Positions 34,660 through 46,489 are shown, counted from the first letter of the stretch. The stretch: DNA of 64,000 nucleotides from Dipylidium caninum (GCA_017562135.1 QEYB01001503.1:1-64000), one strand, 5' to 3'. A program made the numbers and translations. The notes: generated by a model not told the origin, from the sequence alone.

Positions 34660-35930
34660 TGAATGTATGGATGCGTATGATCAGAAATGATTGTCTACGA
34701 ATAGGACTGGGGAATTCTGCCTACCCCGTTCATGCCCCGCCCGATACCGCGGCGCTCGTGGCGTCAGGGCCTCAGTCACCCTATGACGTCAGGAGAGAGG
34801 CGGAGAGATGAGGAGCACTCGTGTGTCGTGCTCGTACACGAAAACGGAGTTAGCTTGACATTTCAGAAAACGATTTAACCCTAGTTCATGCGCCCAGCTA
34901 TGGTACTTAATTGTCTGACTTTAGGTTGCTAACTTTCAAGTCTACAGCCGCAAATGAATTGCGTCCACAATAATTAAGCTCAGACCGTGAAAACTTGTGA
35001 AGTCGTGAATAAGGTAGAAAGTTTTATCTGCGACTCTCAAGTTTGCGAGAGACCAAAATGGGTCACAAGTCATGTTGTTCACAGCGAGAGGAAGCAGAAA
35101 GCGGTGGATATGAACCAAAGCAGCTGAAGGGAAGAGTGGGGGTGTTGCGGCTCTCTCCAATGTGTTTTTATCACAATGATGCTGCAAAACATAAGTAAGC
35201 AATAAAATTGGGAATGAATAGGAAGACGAAGTTTCTTCTCTGTGAAGGATTGGATGCACACAGCAGGAGATTATGAAAGCCGACAGAAGTGAGCACGCAC
35301 TCACAAAAACAGGTGACCTCTGCCATCACCAGGTCACAAAAGCATACACAAGAGGCTACAATTGCAAGAAGAAAATGCTAGACGACACGAATTCCTTGGC
35401 TCGTGATAGATACATTGTGGTGGGAGTGCAAAACTCCCCAATTACACACACTTAAAATCCACAATTGCACAAGTAGAGTAATGCGTTCATGTAAAATAGA
35501 GCATCCTCGTGGTGTGAGGTGCCTACCCTCAAACAGTTCGGAGTACACGTGAGTGTAACTGCTGCTTATGAGAACAACAGATCGCGAATGCGGAAGAAAG
35601 CTGCATAGTTGCCTTGTAGAGAGACAGACGCGTTTTGTGTAGGCGACCGCAATGTCCAACTGTCTGGGTTGCCTTCTCGCTTGCAGTACCTGAGGGATGA
35701 TCACCTCCCGAAGACATCCAGTGTGTTAGGCCAATTGCTTAAAATTACGCAGTTGGCTCTTTTCTCATCTTCGTGAACTGCGAACATTAATGACGATCCT
35801 TCTTCAGTGAGGAAGAGGTTACCCTAGCTAACAATGAAATGAAGATTCTCGCATTGGTCCACTGACCCCACGTTGTTCACCCTCTCTCCACATCAAAGGG
35901 CCACTTTGTTGCCAAGTGCCACATTACAAA
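34660..35930. other. No supported gene
   Basis: Frames at 34942-35304 (-) and 35378-35704 (-) are open but lack supporting motifs. The 35529-35720 stretch (about 35570 on) resembles part of 18.6-18.8 kb in a loose way only. Confidence 0.4.
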
Positions 35931-36372
35931 CGCCTCACTCTCTGATGACGGCTATGCGTGAGGCACTCCAAAACGTGGCAGGAGACGAACTTGTTGACTA
36001 TCATAGCAGATTCCGAGAGTTGGGGTGGGATGCCTTGACGGCTTTGGCTTAACTTTGCAATAGACTGTAGTCCCACGCAAGGTGGTTCGGGTGTGGCACA
36101 CAAACAACGCAGGCTTCCACAGAAAGAAAGTCAATGTTCCACATGGAAATACTGCCTCATTGTAATAAAGATGCCTCGAAAATGCGGGACATGAAATGCA
36201 AGTTAGGGAGCTGACATTCTAAACGAGTCGGCAAACGGCACTTGAAAGAGATCAATTAAAGTCCACCACAACTCTCCTTCGAATGGTCTCCTTGAGATTT
36301 TTCAAGGACACATCTGCGGTGGTATCCAGTACACGGTATTTCCCACTTTCGGCTTTTAGGGTTTGATGATGC
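35930..36372 (-). pseudogene. Family exon 3 fragment with its 3' flank
   Basis: On the minus strand, 36372-36221 matches exon 3 (GKYRVLD, then VSLKNLKETIRRRVVVDFN) but lacks the first half after GAYCIIK and has a TGA inside. The ending AVCRLV-stop is kept. 36220-35930 continues as the family 3' flank (fCATGTGGAACATTG type block), as at 39.8 and 48.7 kb. Confidence 0.75.
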
Positions 36373-36549
36373 AATAGGCAGTGAACAGACAGGGCGAATA
36401 TCTGCCCAAACAAGGGGTTGTGACGAAACGGAAGAGGGTTTCCGCTTCACAAATATGTAAAATCAACGCCATAAAACTTACATCTGAAAACCGGACAATC
36501 AGGACTGAGAGCATCACACACCTGGTGGTTTTCGATAGAGATGCGTTGT

Positions 36550-37380
36550 TTCACAGCAGTCATGCGTCTTTGCAGACAGAGCGAAATACTACCCGTCACT
36601 CAGTTTTTTGGGATGATTTTGTGTTAGCTGAATGCGGTCAATTGAAATGGGCTTTCGGTGGTCAGAGGCCAAAGCGTTGTGCGTACTTGGCATCGCTTCA
36701 GCCGTCTGCTCATCAGAGACTGCTACGCTCAATGCTTGGCTGCCACGTTGTCGGGCCTTGCACCACCTTATGCTACGGCCATTTGAAGAGTCATGTCGAT
36801 CATACTCTTTTGACATTACAAGTTGACATTACTCGATCCTTAAAGAGGTTTCGCATTTGAACCGCAGTCAAATTAATACAATCACGCTGTTCATCCCTGC
36901 CCATGAGAATGCGTCAAAGTCTGCCACAGTTGGTGTCATCAATCTCAGTGGAGACGGATGACTGAGGGGTACCCGACGGAAAATGTGGAATTCTTGATGG
37001 AACAACCCGTCGACGAGGTCGGCGCTCAACCTTTGGTGACACTGTAAGGAGATTGGCAAGAACGACAAGGAAACATGAAGGAAGATTCACCAGACCAGCA
37101 GAAAAATAAGAAATCGGGGGCGCCTGCAGCATATATGACAACTGGCCTGCCCAAACCCAGAGATTGGATCATCGGACAAACCAACGTAGGCACGACCAAA
37201 AGTCTGGCGTCGAAACACCGCTTCCAAGGCAAGTAGAAGTGCGCAGGAATGGGGTAGACTGGCGAAATCCCTGGCTCACCAGCACAATGGCATACTCGAT
37301 GACCGCCCCACTTGCCTTCGTCGTCTCCCATGTCGCTCCTCTTGCCTGTTCTACTTTCTCCCCTGACACGCAAGCGCCGT
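36550..37380 (+). repeat. Older direct copy of right-arm sequence 51.06-52.70 kb, with deletions
   Basis: 36550-36800 matches 51060-51290 (for example CAGTCATGCGTC, GGCCATTTGAAGAG). 36900-37360 matches 52300-52700 (for example GGCGCTCAACCTTT/GGCGCTCAACTTTT, GCCTTCGTCGTCT). Divergence is far greater than between the arms. A plus-strand frame of about 159 codons (36381-36860) crosses the repeat and is probably incidental. Confidence 0.75.
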
Positions 37381-37383
37381 GAC

Positions 37384-37925
37384 AGCGACTTGTCAGCCTC
37401 GAACATTGTCAGTGAACATCAGGATATAATGAGAGTGGCAATGCAAATGACGTATGAAATTTTTAGAACAATGTTGATCGGAGAAATCAACGCAATGTGA
37501 TTCTTGTTCCCAGATTTGAAGAAATGCACATGAGAGACCGCTCTGAGTGAAGTATTTGTGGCTGGTCGGAAGTATGAAATTTCAGTTTCGGTCGAAAATC
37601 TTCCCTATGACCCCGTTCTTGCAACCCATTAGTTTCACACGTAATGTCTTTTAAGGTAAACGCATCTTTTAATCTTATTGCATCTCATCTCTAACAGGGT
37701 AGTGTGCGGTGCCTACATTATCAAAACTTTTGGATTCACGGCATTCTTCCGAGTTGACAAGTGGTTACGAGAGATCTCCGTACACATGGCTCGGAAATAT
37801 CATTTGCTGCATACAGTGGTAAATGAGTCCTTGGCATATCGCAAAGAGAGTATTCCATGGAAAGTTGTGAGGGGTTTTAATTCATTCACTTTAAATGCCG
37901 CCTGTCGACTCACTCATAATGACTG
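37384..37925 (+). pseudogene. Secreted-family pseudogene (exons 2 and 3)
   Basis: Exon 2 keeps CQPRTLS-like sequence, DIMRVAMQMTYEIFRTMLIG, then a TGA and frameshifts. Exon 3 starts at 37698 after CTAACAG with GAYIIKTFGFTAFFRVDK. Its stop codon (TAG) is replaced by CAT, so the frame runs on to 38037. It is closest to the 20 kb and 63.3 kb copies. The following 38.0-38.28 kb is a direct match to 63.54-63.90 kb. Confidence 0.8.
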
Positions 37926-39080
37926 CTGCCTAACCCGAATTATGTGGCTGCAAATTGTCACGACGTCTGTGTCTCAACAAACTGTCCTCTCCACGTGGAA
38001 GAGTGGCCTATTTTTCCCAGAGGGGCGCGTTGCTTAAAGGATAGTCTGAAAGCATTCAGATCCCATCCGCTTTCATAACAGCCATCGGTTATTCAGTGCG
38101 AAAACGCCCATTTCACTATCAGTCGGAATAACTTTACCCCGCTCAGCACAGGCCTGAACTATTCAGGATTCACTGCGGTAAGAGAGCAACAAACGGAGGA
38201 TCGTTAAGCTCACGTCCTAATCAGGTTCTACTCCAGGCCTTGAGAGGAGGATTTCACTGTGAGGAACGGACTGCCTCCTCAGGCTCGCGTGCTGCAGTGG
38301 AGAAGGACAATATGGGCACAATGGAAATCATGGGCCTCCTCGTCGTTGATAATCGCAGCCTGCTTTTGACACGTCAGCTGGCGCTATTATTAACTGTACT
38401 CGCTCAGGTGCAAAGCCGAGGAATTTACGAAAGTCGTCTTCGATTGCTAGCTGTGCTTTGAGCCTTGAGTGGGGAGACGAGTCACCTCACCTGGTAATGC
38501 GGCCACTCCCAAACAGTCGCTTCGCTTAAAAAGGCGGTGGACCAAGATACAAGAAGGAGGCACGTCCGCCCCAACAACGAAAGGCACGCCAACTCGGTAA
38601 CATTTTGGCCCACCCCACAGGCTCGGTGCAAATGGCTATTTTGAGCAACTTTAAAACCTTCTTGTTCCCCTTGTCGCGCGGCTCAATATACCCGACAAAT
38701 GAATTGATCTGCATAATTCTCAGCTCTGTTTCCCAACTTTCCTTGCTTTGGCACAAAAATAAGTAGTCGCTCTCTGACGATGCCTTTGCGTGGACAACGT
38801 CATCCGTGGAACAAAGGCTAATTTTTGAACGTTTCTCCTTGAGCACGAAATTTCGAGCAATGCGTTTTAAGGGCATTAACTTGGCGTAGCAGTATAAGTG
38901 TATAAAAACGCGCATTGATGCGGTCAAATGATGAGTGTTCGTTTTCAGTCATCCTCATCTCGAGGCATGTCATCCCGGGTAAGCAATAATGCTCCGACGG
39001 CCACTGGGAACATATGATATCTGAAATAATGGTTTCGAATTTGATGAGCTCCGTATTTGGCGGAACGGACTTCAGCTCTG
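37925..39080. other. Repeat flank and unassigned sequence
   Basis: 37925-38290 is the 3' flank shared with 63.54-63.90 kb (and inverted with 7.52-7.89 kb). 38300-39080 contains a minus-strand frame (38526-38927) without recognisable features. Confidence 0.5.
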
Positions 39081-39086
39081 GTGTCT

Positions 39087-39286
39087 CACTGCAGCTGTGC
39101 CTTCTGGCCATGTGCCAAGACGCTGACAAACTCAAAGCATTCGCTCCAGTGTCTGGCACTTTACCTGGCCACTGTAAAACCTCCCAAGCTTACGAACACA
39201 TCTGCCAAAACAGAGGAGAGCAGACACGTTTAACCGCACACGGCCGCAGCTTCCTGTTATCCGCCTTCGTCGGTGCACCCCTATAA
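39087..39286 (+). repeat. Direct repeat of 55436-55580 with a partly shared frame
   Basis: Both copies read as Cys-containing peptides with a common KAFAP(V/M)SG...P.H.KTS.AYEH.C stretch. The 55.4 kb copy begins exactly where the right-arm-only segment begins. The reading frame is kept over about 50 codons despite many base changes, so it may once have been coding. No promoter or exon borders were found. Confidence 0.5.
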
Positions 39287-39400
39287 TTGTTGTTCCTTGT
39301 CAATCAACGAACAAAACTATGGAGTGGCGATGTGGCATGTGGTCTGAGAAGAATTGAGAAACGCTCCGAAGTTCTGGATATGCGCGCTCCCAGAGGAGGG

Positions 39401-39790
39401 CCTGGAGGACCATTTTGCACAAAGTTATTGTTAAGTGTCGGGAGTTTAAAATTTCAGTGATAGGAAAACGACTCATCGTTGACCTCGTCCTGTCTCCTCA
39501 CCAGAAACACAGGTGATGTTTCCTGACACAGGCCTATTTTGCGTCTTCTATTGCTTCTTTTCTCTAGCCTCATACTCCGCGGCGCCTACATCATCGAGAC
39601 ATTTGAGCTCACGGGACTATTTCGAGTTGTTAAGTCATTGGGAGAGGTCTCCGTCCTCGAGGCTAAGAACCACAGTGTCTTGAATAAAGTTGAAGATGTG
39701 TCCTTGGCAAACCGCACGGAGAACATTCGAAGGGATTTTGTGGAGGCCTTTAATTTGTCCATGTCAAGTGCCTCTTGTCGACTCGTTTAG
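39401..39790 (+). pseudogene. 5'-truncated secreted-family copy (part of exon 2 plus intact exon 3)
   Basis: Only the last 110 nt of exon 2 remain (from CCTGGAGGACC), with an indel. The exon 2 donor (39513) and exon 3 (39568-39790, 223 nt, open, ending SASCRLV) are intact. The first exon and promoter are absent. The window-edge copy (1-390) is closely related. Confidence 0.8.
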
Positions 39791-40480
39791 AATATTCGTG
39801 CCCTAACTTGCGTTTCATGTCCCCGCATTTTTGCGGCATCACTATCACGATAAAGTAGTCTTTCCATGTGGAATATTGGCTTTCATTCTCTGGAACTCTG
39901 GGTTGTTTGGGGGAAACGGCGGAATCTGTCTGACCCGAACAGATTGCGTGGAGATGCAGTTTACTGCAACGTTAAGCTAACACCGTCGAGGTAACCCACA
40001 CCAATTCCCCTGCCACTGTTTGCAGTAGCCCACGCTAAGCTGTCGTCAGAGCTTGAGCGGCTATACTCTGGCATTCCGGAACACAATGCGCATTTGATGT
40101 GAAGAAACGATGGAACTGAATGCTCGTTTGATGTGGAGAAACGATGAACAAGACGGGTCAGGTTCCACTCCGTAGGTGGGATCCTTGAGTCACGCGATAG
40201 GTAGCACATAAATGAATGCCTTACACGTCGTCAAAATAGCCGTTGACACAGCCTCCTTCGGACAAGCCATACCATCCATGGAGATCGTGTACTTCCTTGT
40301 TTTCATTCCAGATTCCTAGTTAGACGTTGGATTATATTGCTAGAGCCTGCTAAATGGTAACTTGAAAATTGTGTAGGCTCTATTGCAATTCTGGGAGAGA
40401 TTAGACACGGCCCGAGAAATGCAATTCTTTTGTCAGTACTTACACCTACGTAGCTGTGAAAGCCGCAAAATTTTACCGCA
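39790..40480 (+). repeat. 3' flank of tandem unit (second copy)
   Basis: Same orientation and order as 390-1060 and 48656-49210, including the CTAGAGCCTGCTAAATGG landmark. Confidence 0.75.
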
Positions 40481-41200
40481 TCAGCTGATGGGAGTAGCTC
40501 TTTCCGCAGAGCGACACAGGTCTACCAGAACACAAGCAGAAAATGAGTGACATGTGGACTATTAGGCCAATCGTTAAATATTGCCTGCCAACAATTACGG
40601 GGCCTGGTGAGAGGATACAAAATGAGTGCTACTTGGCTGATTGTCTTTATACGATAATGAGCATGGAACACTGCAAGCGCGCATTCTCATCCCGGCAGTG
40701 TTTGAGGGCCGTGGAAATATCTGTGTTAACGTCAATTAGTCGAGGCGTGTATACGCACATCAATGCGTGCCTCCTTTTTCATGAGCTCTAAAAACCTAAT
40801 GGAGCTTTTGTGGACAATCGGTGGTGAAAATTATCCTTACTTTTCGGCACTAAGAAAAGACCACTGGCGGTGTGGAGGAAACCGGCCATTCCACAAGACG
40901 TGGCTCAACTTGACTCCAGTTGAAATGCAGCCATTCAAAACAGTGCACATGACCGTAGAAACGGTGGTGGTCGAAGGTAAACCTCGTCGAGATCCCCTTT
41001 TTTGACCTTTCTCGTCCGGTCAGCCAGGAGACATGACAAAAATGTCCCTATTGGGACACTTCAAATCGTACATAATGGCAGCTGGGAAATGATTTTCAGT
41101 GTGGAATAATGAATAAGCGGCTTGCTTGGAACACTTCGGTCAGGGGACTTTATAGACCTAACTCAACTTTATAGGACTTCCCCTAGGAAAGTGGTAGTTT
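40480..41200 (+). other. Unassigned open frames
   Basis: Two overlapping plus-strand frames (40543-40791 and 40763-41005) are open. The second has a good donor-like GAAG|GTAAAC near 40978, but in phase 1, which does not fit a family exon 2. Nothing more can be said. Confidence 0.3.
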
Positions 41201-41263
41201 GGAGAAAGAAGTCCTCTCCTCAAGATGAAGAAAAACATTTTTTGAATTACAGATGCAGTTATT

Positions 41264-41980
41264 CTAGGTGAGTTGACAATCGGCATTGGGAATGGTTGCA
41301 TTGATACCCTTCACCACATTCTGCCGAATGCTCTCCTTATCATGTGTCAGCGACACATGTGCGACTCTGTCCAACACACGGTAGTTCCCTGCTCTAAGCA
41401 CAGATACCTTGCGCAACGATCGATCAAGTTGAAATACTCCAGTGAATTCAAATGCCTCGATGATGTAGGCGCCACGAAGCACTCTGTTAGAAATTGGATG
41501 GAATGAAAATGGACAATTCGCTGATTTTGGCGGACATTACCTGTGAATCTCTGTGGTCGAGTCAACGAGATCGAATGGTAGCTTTTGAACTCCCACTGAA
41601 ATTTCAAACTGCCGACCTCTCACAACAACATTTCTCATAGTGGTCGTCCATGAGCATTTCGCCAAATCTGCCAGCAAGTGTTGTTTTCCGGAACTTTTCC
41701 CGATTAACATGCTCTTGAAAATCTCGTAGGTCAGGTGCTTCGCCACGCTCAGCATATCTTGGTGCTCATTGAAGATGTTCTGTGGCTGACAAGGTCCTGT
41801 GTAACAAATGTGCATATTATGAGTGTTGTGAACATCCATTGGGGGAGGCGCTCAAGGGGGAGGGAGAATGGGCGAAATGAAATTACCCATTCTCTGTGCA
41901 GTCACGGACACGTAGAATGACTCTCCACCACCATGCTGCACGATGAGGCCTAAAAGATTGGCTATCACGACAATCGACAT
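41264..41980 (-). CDS. Secreted three-exon family protein (complete)
   Basis: Minus-strand exons 41980-41887 (94 nt), 41796-41541 (256 nt) and 41483-41264 (220 nt) give 189 aa, with all phases as in sister genes. Signal peptide MSIVVIANLLGLIVQHGGG; the usual Cys after the signal peptide (ACST or VCST) is absent, because exon 1 is shorter by 33 nt. Exon 2 has GPCQPQNIF, the helix (HQDMLSVAKHLTYEIFKSM) and LLADLAKCSW. Exon 3 has RGAYIIEAFEFTGVFQLDRS and ends NADCQLT. A TATA box (42033-42027) lies about 50 bp upstream. It sits alone in the spacer, without a mirror copy. No AATAAA was found close downstream. Confidence 0.85.
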
Positions 41981-42026
41981 GTTGCTGATCTCCGCCTTCA
42001 CGCAGATCTCTTTCATTCCTCCGCTC

Positions 42027-42033
42027 TTATATA
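42027..42033 (-). promoter_or_regulatory. TATA box of the 41.3-42.0 kb gene
   Basis: TATATAA on the minus strand, preceded by a CCCTGTGGTGCGACGC block also found before the 4.6 kb gene. Confidence 0.65.
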
Positions 42034-42444
42034 CGCCTTGTGGTTGTGCGTCGCACCACAGGGTCAGTGGAAACCACTTGCTGACGTAGAAATTCAGGTC
42101 CCGACTACCTTAGCTGATCAAGTAAACATGTCTCCATCTCGCACCCTTACATCTGCACCAAACACACAACAGTGGCGAACCTGCGCAGACTGGGGAGTAT
42201 CAGGACTTGATATCAGAACATTGTGACCAAAGGGCACAAGGTCACTGATTCATAAATAGGTGTACTTAACGGAAATGGATGCGGGCAAATTATCCTCGTG
42301 ATTGACAATATCAAGTCGTCGTAGGCGGCATGAATGACCTTGATGGAAGATAAGGTGAGCAAAGGGCGAAAATACACTAATATTGGAATGAGAACATTTA
42401 TTTGACTACGTCTCGTCTTCGTATTCTTCTCAGGCAAGTAACAG

Positions 42445-42599
42445 GCGAGCTGCTTTTGCCTGTTCTCGAGTCTGGGAACTATGAAGTGTTGGGTCGAGTA
42501 GCCGATGTGTCGTTTACAAGTCTCAAGGAGGGTACTAGAGAGGAAGTTGTGGTGGAATTTAATTCATCCATTTCAAGTGCCGCTTGTCGACTCAACTAG
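42445..42599 (+). pseudogene. Second half of a family exon 3
   Basis: Only the part from CTCGAGTCTGGGAACTATG onward is present: VLESGNYEVLGRVADVS, a helix (SLKEGTREEVVVEFNSS) and the ending SAACRLN-stop. The 5' junction falls in unrelated sequence. Immediately downstream begins a copy of a different exon (see 42645). Confidence 0.8.
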
Positions 42600-42644
42600 A
42601 TCATTCCGAAGAGATCATTCTGGCAGGTGTTGCAATGCCTCATG

Positions 42645-42874
42645 TGAGGACCCTTCGCTCATAATAATTCAAATGCCTATTAGGAGAAAAATCGGCAGTT
42701 GGCCTTGCGAATCGGACGAGACTGAGGTAAATTTGGATGGGAAATATTTTATGTGCCCGGTGGTAAGTAGGCGGGGAGGAAAATTCTCAAGTCAGCCCGT
42801 GAGAGATAAAGCAAATTGGTGCCGCAAGGAAGCATGCGGTAGAAACATTATCATTTTAGAGCCCATCGCTCTGA
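42645..42874 (+). pseudogene. Unknown duplicated gene: partial exon plus terminal exon
   Basis: 42645-42762 matches 45660-45782 and keeps its frame (CEDPSLIIIQMP, RRKIGSWPCE, DGKYFMCPV). It ends at an excellent donor (GTG|GTAAGT). An acceptor (TCATTTTAG) at 42859 leads to an exon adding SPSL and a stop at 42872-42874. The 5' part of the exon is missing, replaced by the family exon 3 fragment. The terminal exon is repeated at 43375. Function unknown. Confidence 0.45.
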
Positions 42875-43735
42875 CGTGTCTGTTGGCTAAGTAAAGTGCC
42901 AATTATCGTCCTGAGTACAATAACCATATCCCCGGTTGAGTCCTCTTTATCATGCGAAATGGCCTCTATATACTTGACATGTGTCTGTTTAATCTGACAA
43001 AGTCTGCCCTTTTCAAACTTACAGCCAAATTATTGAATCATTCGCTAGCAACGAAGAGTGTACTCACCAATGGGGTAGGAGTACTATGGGAAGTTCTTGA
43101 AATGTTTGTTATAACCATTTTAAACTCATTTGCACTTACCACCTCAGTGACTACGCGGTGTCTGCTGCATTTGTGTCTAAATGGACCTTAACATTTAAGA
43201 TCTTCTAGACGCTGTGATCAGTGGACACTTTGAGCATTAACGCATGTGTTGTGAATGCATTAGCTGTGCCAATGTCACTTAGGAACAGGCGGATGTGACT
43301 TATTACTCAGTGGAATTTGATGGTGGAGGCAGGAATAATGTATAACACTTCCTTCTCTTTTCTCCATCATTTAGAGCCCATCGTTTTGACGTGTCTGTTA
43401 GATGAATAACGTGACAATTACCGTCTGAGCGCGGTAGCCAAATCACTGGTTGAGTCCTCTTCATCACACGAAGTGGTCTCTATGTGCTGAACATGTGCCC
43501 ATCTAATCTGACAAAATCTCCCCCTTTTAAAACTTACACCCAAATTATCGAATCACTCGGTAGCAGAGAAGAGTTTCACTCACCAATGGGATAGGAGTGC
43601 TACGGGAATTCCTTGAAGTGTTGGTTAGAAGATTGAGTTTTAAATGCCTCATTAATGTATCTTAATTGAATTTATGAGGACTTTAATTTCCTCTCCGTTT
43701 GCCACCTCAGTGACTCCACGGTTCTCAATGAACCT
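42860..43735 (+). repeat. Tandem direct duplication (42860-43195 and 43375-43735)
   Basis: Two copies in the same orientation, beginning at the same acceptor (TTTAG|AGCCCATCG), with shared blocks such as GACGTGTCTGTT, GGTTGAGTCCTCTT and ACTCACCAATGGG. No long frame is conserved across the copies beyond the few codons after the acceptor. Confidence 0.8.
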
Positions 43736-44100
43736 TACCATTCACCAGCGTTATGCTTCTTCCTCCCAAAAAACTGATGGTTGATGATATGCCAGTTATA
43801 CATTCCCATGTAGGCCATCAGTAGCTCCAACGAGGCAAATGTAGGGAAAGCCGCCAGAAGAAAATTGTTGGCCGGGAAGAACTTTCAATGGAAGTGATGG
43901 ACAATGCCGGCGCGAGAGCAATATATACCTTCCGTATTTAGCTTTAGCTCTAAATCTTCCTCCTCAGTTCCATTGTGGTCGACCGGACTGCTACGTTAGG
44001 CAAGAATAAAATTACCTCCTCCACCAGTTTAGTGTAGAGTGCCGTCGAACAGGCACGACAATCGAGACTCATTGCTGCCGGAGCAGGATGTTTTATTTAG

Positions 44101-44850
44101 AGCCACTCTGCTCTATATTTGTTATTGACTTTGAGACGGAGGTCATAAAAATTTACAATTTCCAAATAAGGCTAAATAGAGGGCAATTTTTGCCATGCCG
44201 CATTTGTCCATTCTTCACAACAGGGAAACTTCTCTTCTCTTGTACCCGATACAAATGGAGAAGATCCGTAAGAGGAGTCGAGGAATCTGTCACCGCTTGT
44301 CGAGTGAGGCACGTTTCCTCGATTCAGTGCGTCCACACATGGGGAAATTGTTACTCGTAGGTGTGGAACGAAAATGCATATGGACTCCATTTGCAGGCCA
44401 GACGCGAGACAAGGTGACAGCACGCATGTGGGACGTGAAATATTAACACGCCGAAGCACCTTACCAAACATAAAATATAGGCGAGTCACTAGGGAGAAGG
44501 AGAAGACAGGAGCGAGGTGGGTGGCTGATTCTTAACTTTTACCACCTTCACCGTGAATATATTTGAACAGACCAGTTCATCTTCCTGGCCGGGTTTGCTT
44601 TCCTCTTAGAACTAAACCAGTGAATTCTGGAAATTGGACACCCTTAATTGGTCACATGCGGACATCAAGTTTGGCTTACTTTAAAGACGGCATAATCCCA
44701 AAGAAAGTGCGCATTCAAAGTCGCACAGTCGTTGCATGGAAAATACACAATCACACGTTTCACCGCGCAATTAGCCCTCACATCCGCCCCCCGTTGAGAG
44801 TACACAAGGGGAAATTAGCGGCGAACGTAAAGAAGACTTTGCGAAATTAA
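44101..44850 (+). pseudogene. Very divergent secreted-family remnant (exons 2 and 3, no exon 1)
   Basis: An acceptor TTTTATTTAG and a donor TC|GTAGGT bound a 256 nt exon (44101-44356) that is open in the family's phase 1-to-2 frame and starts with PLC. An acceptor CCTCTTAG opens a second frame in phase 2 (44610-44850, 241 nt) containing LIGHMRTSSLAYFKDG, similar in layout to the exon 3 strands of the 31.2 kb gene. A TATA-like ATATATA lies near 43920, but no ATG follows before the acceptor, so exon 1 appears lost. The sequence itself has drifted so far that only exon length, phase and a few positions support homology. Confidence 0.45.
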
Positions 44851-44859
44851 CCTACTGCG

Positions 44860-45570
44860 GACTGGCAAAGATCACGCTGTGGCCCATGCTAACATAACTT
44901 CTCATCACTCTGCTGAAAGCAAACCATAAAATGCCTTGATCTTGGACAGCCATAAAACAGATTCCATGATGCAACAGCACCTTGTGACTATGTTTGTCAG
45001 AGAGAGAGAGGGCCAACTGAGGCTACTGAACTGGGTTATGGAGACAAAAAAATAAGGGAGATGTTGTGCGTCACTGAACACAGCCTAATGAGCAGGGGCG
45101 TTGGCTGGTATCCCAGGGCCTTCTTATGACCCTCTGTGAATGAACGTGAGTGAAAGGTCTTTGTTAAAGAGATTATGGGGAAAAATGTGGGAATGAATGA
45201 AGGAGCATGGTAAGAAGAACAATCGTGTGCTTGTTAGTGCTCCGCAAAGTGGAAGGCGGTTCAGGATGATCTGTCAAACCACATGAAATACCGAGTGCAT
45301 GGGGAACCCGTACCAGGGCATTCATTACATGCTGCGTAGGCTCCCGTTATATCCCCCGTTAGATCTCAAATTGGTCAAACAAAGTGGGGCCTAGATTGGT
45401 CTTATGAAGAAGATAATTAGAAACCTGCCACTCGAAGTCCGACGACCAGCTCGCATTGGTCCGATGATCCGAAAAAATTGGTATACAAAACACCACCACA
45501 CACACCCTTCTGGATAATATGCGTTCACTTCTAAAGCACAACAGCGATGTGCAGAATACGGAAAATATCC
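44860..45570. other. No gene recognised
   Basis: Short frames only, and a GAGAGAGAGAGG tract near 45000. Nothing else can be supported. Confidence 0.5.
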
Positions 45571-45579
45571 ATTTTTCAG

Positions 45580-45782
45580 GCGAAAACACAGGCAGTCTTT
45601 ACTTTCACGCAGAGATTACTGAAGACCACCTCAACGTTATTCTTTACTCGCCATCCGAGTCATGTGAGGACTCTTTGCTCATAAGAATCCAATTGCCTGT
45701 TAGGAGAAAAATCGTCAGTTGGCCTTGCTTATTAGACGAGACTGGGGTCAATTTCGATGGGAAGTATTTTATACGCCCTGTG
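45580..45782 (+). CDS. Exon of an unknown duplicated gene
   Basis: A strong acceptor (CATTTTTCAG) and donor (GTG|GTAGGT) bound a 203 nt open exon (phase 1 start, phase 0 end). It encodes strand-like sequence with Cys at CEDSLL and SWPCLL, and the end DGKYFIRPV. The second half is duplicated at 42645-42762 with the frame and Cys kept (the first Cys also present there). The missing first exon and terminal exon were not found next to it. Extracellular location is a guess from the Cys pattern. Confidence 0.4.
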
Positions 45783-46489
45783 GTAGGTAGGCGGGGAAGA
45801 CAGTGCTAATTTTCCCGAAGGCGAGAGAGTTATGCGGAAAATAGGAGCACAAATGTTATTATGTCAAATAGAAGGGTAGCAGGGCTGTTCAGAGACCTGA
45901 CCTCTTCGGCAATTTCCTCCTTGAGAAATCGGTTATAACCGGTTCGTTGTCCTCAAACACAACAATCCTTAACAGGCCTTCTCCTCCAATCATTTCACCG
46001 ACAAACGTGTTGTCGGAAGGAATTCAGTTGCGGAGTTGAGGTTGAGGTTGTAGCATGTTTTCTGCACTCTGACTCATAAGAGTTGGTGATTCTCTCCTCC
46101 GCTACTCTGGTACCTTTTAAAACGGTGAAAATGAATAACCTGTTAACATGACTATTTGATTCTAGATTCAATGATTCAATTTGGACTTCTAGATGACGCA
46201 TGGTGGGAGAGGATGGTCGCAGACTCCCCCTTTCTGGGGCGGGGGAAAATTGCCGACGGGACCGGGAGTTCACCCAGTCGACATGAGGCGTCAAACATCA
46301 GCTCCAGCTTGTCTTTACTCTCGTGGAAGGCGATTATTTAGTCCTTCACTATAGCAAGATCTGAAATCAAATGTCCATGAGGAGTAGGGACAGAGCTACC
46401 ATCTTCGCAACAATTCACAGATTAAGAAGTACCATTGCCAACTTATGTGGATGGTGATGCATGCGTACGAGAGCTTGCAGTTTATCTGT

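Noticed and set aside
36381..36860. A 159-codon plus-strand frame as a gene
   Set aside because: It runs across the edge of a dispersed repeat (51.06-51.29 kb copy), and the homologous sequence there is not open in that frame.
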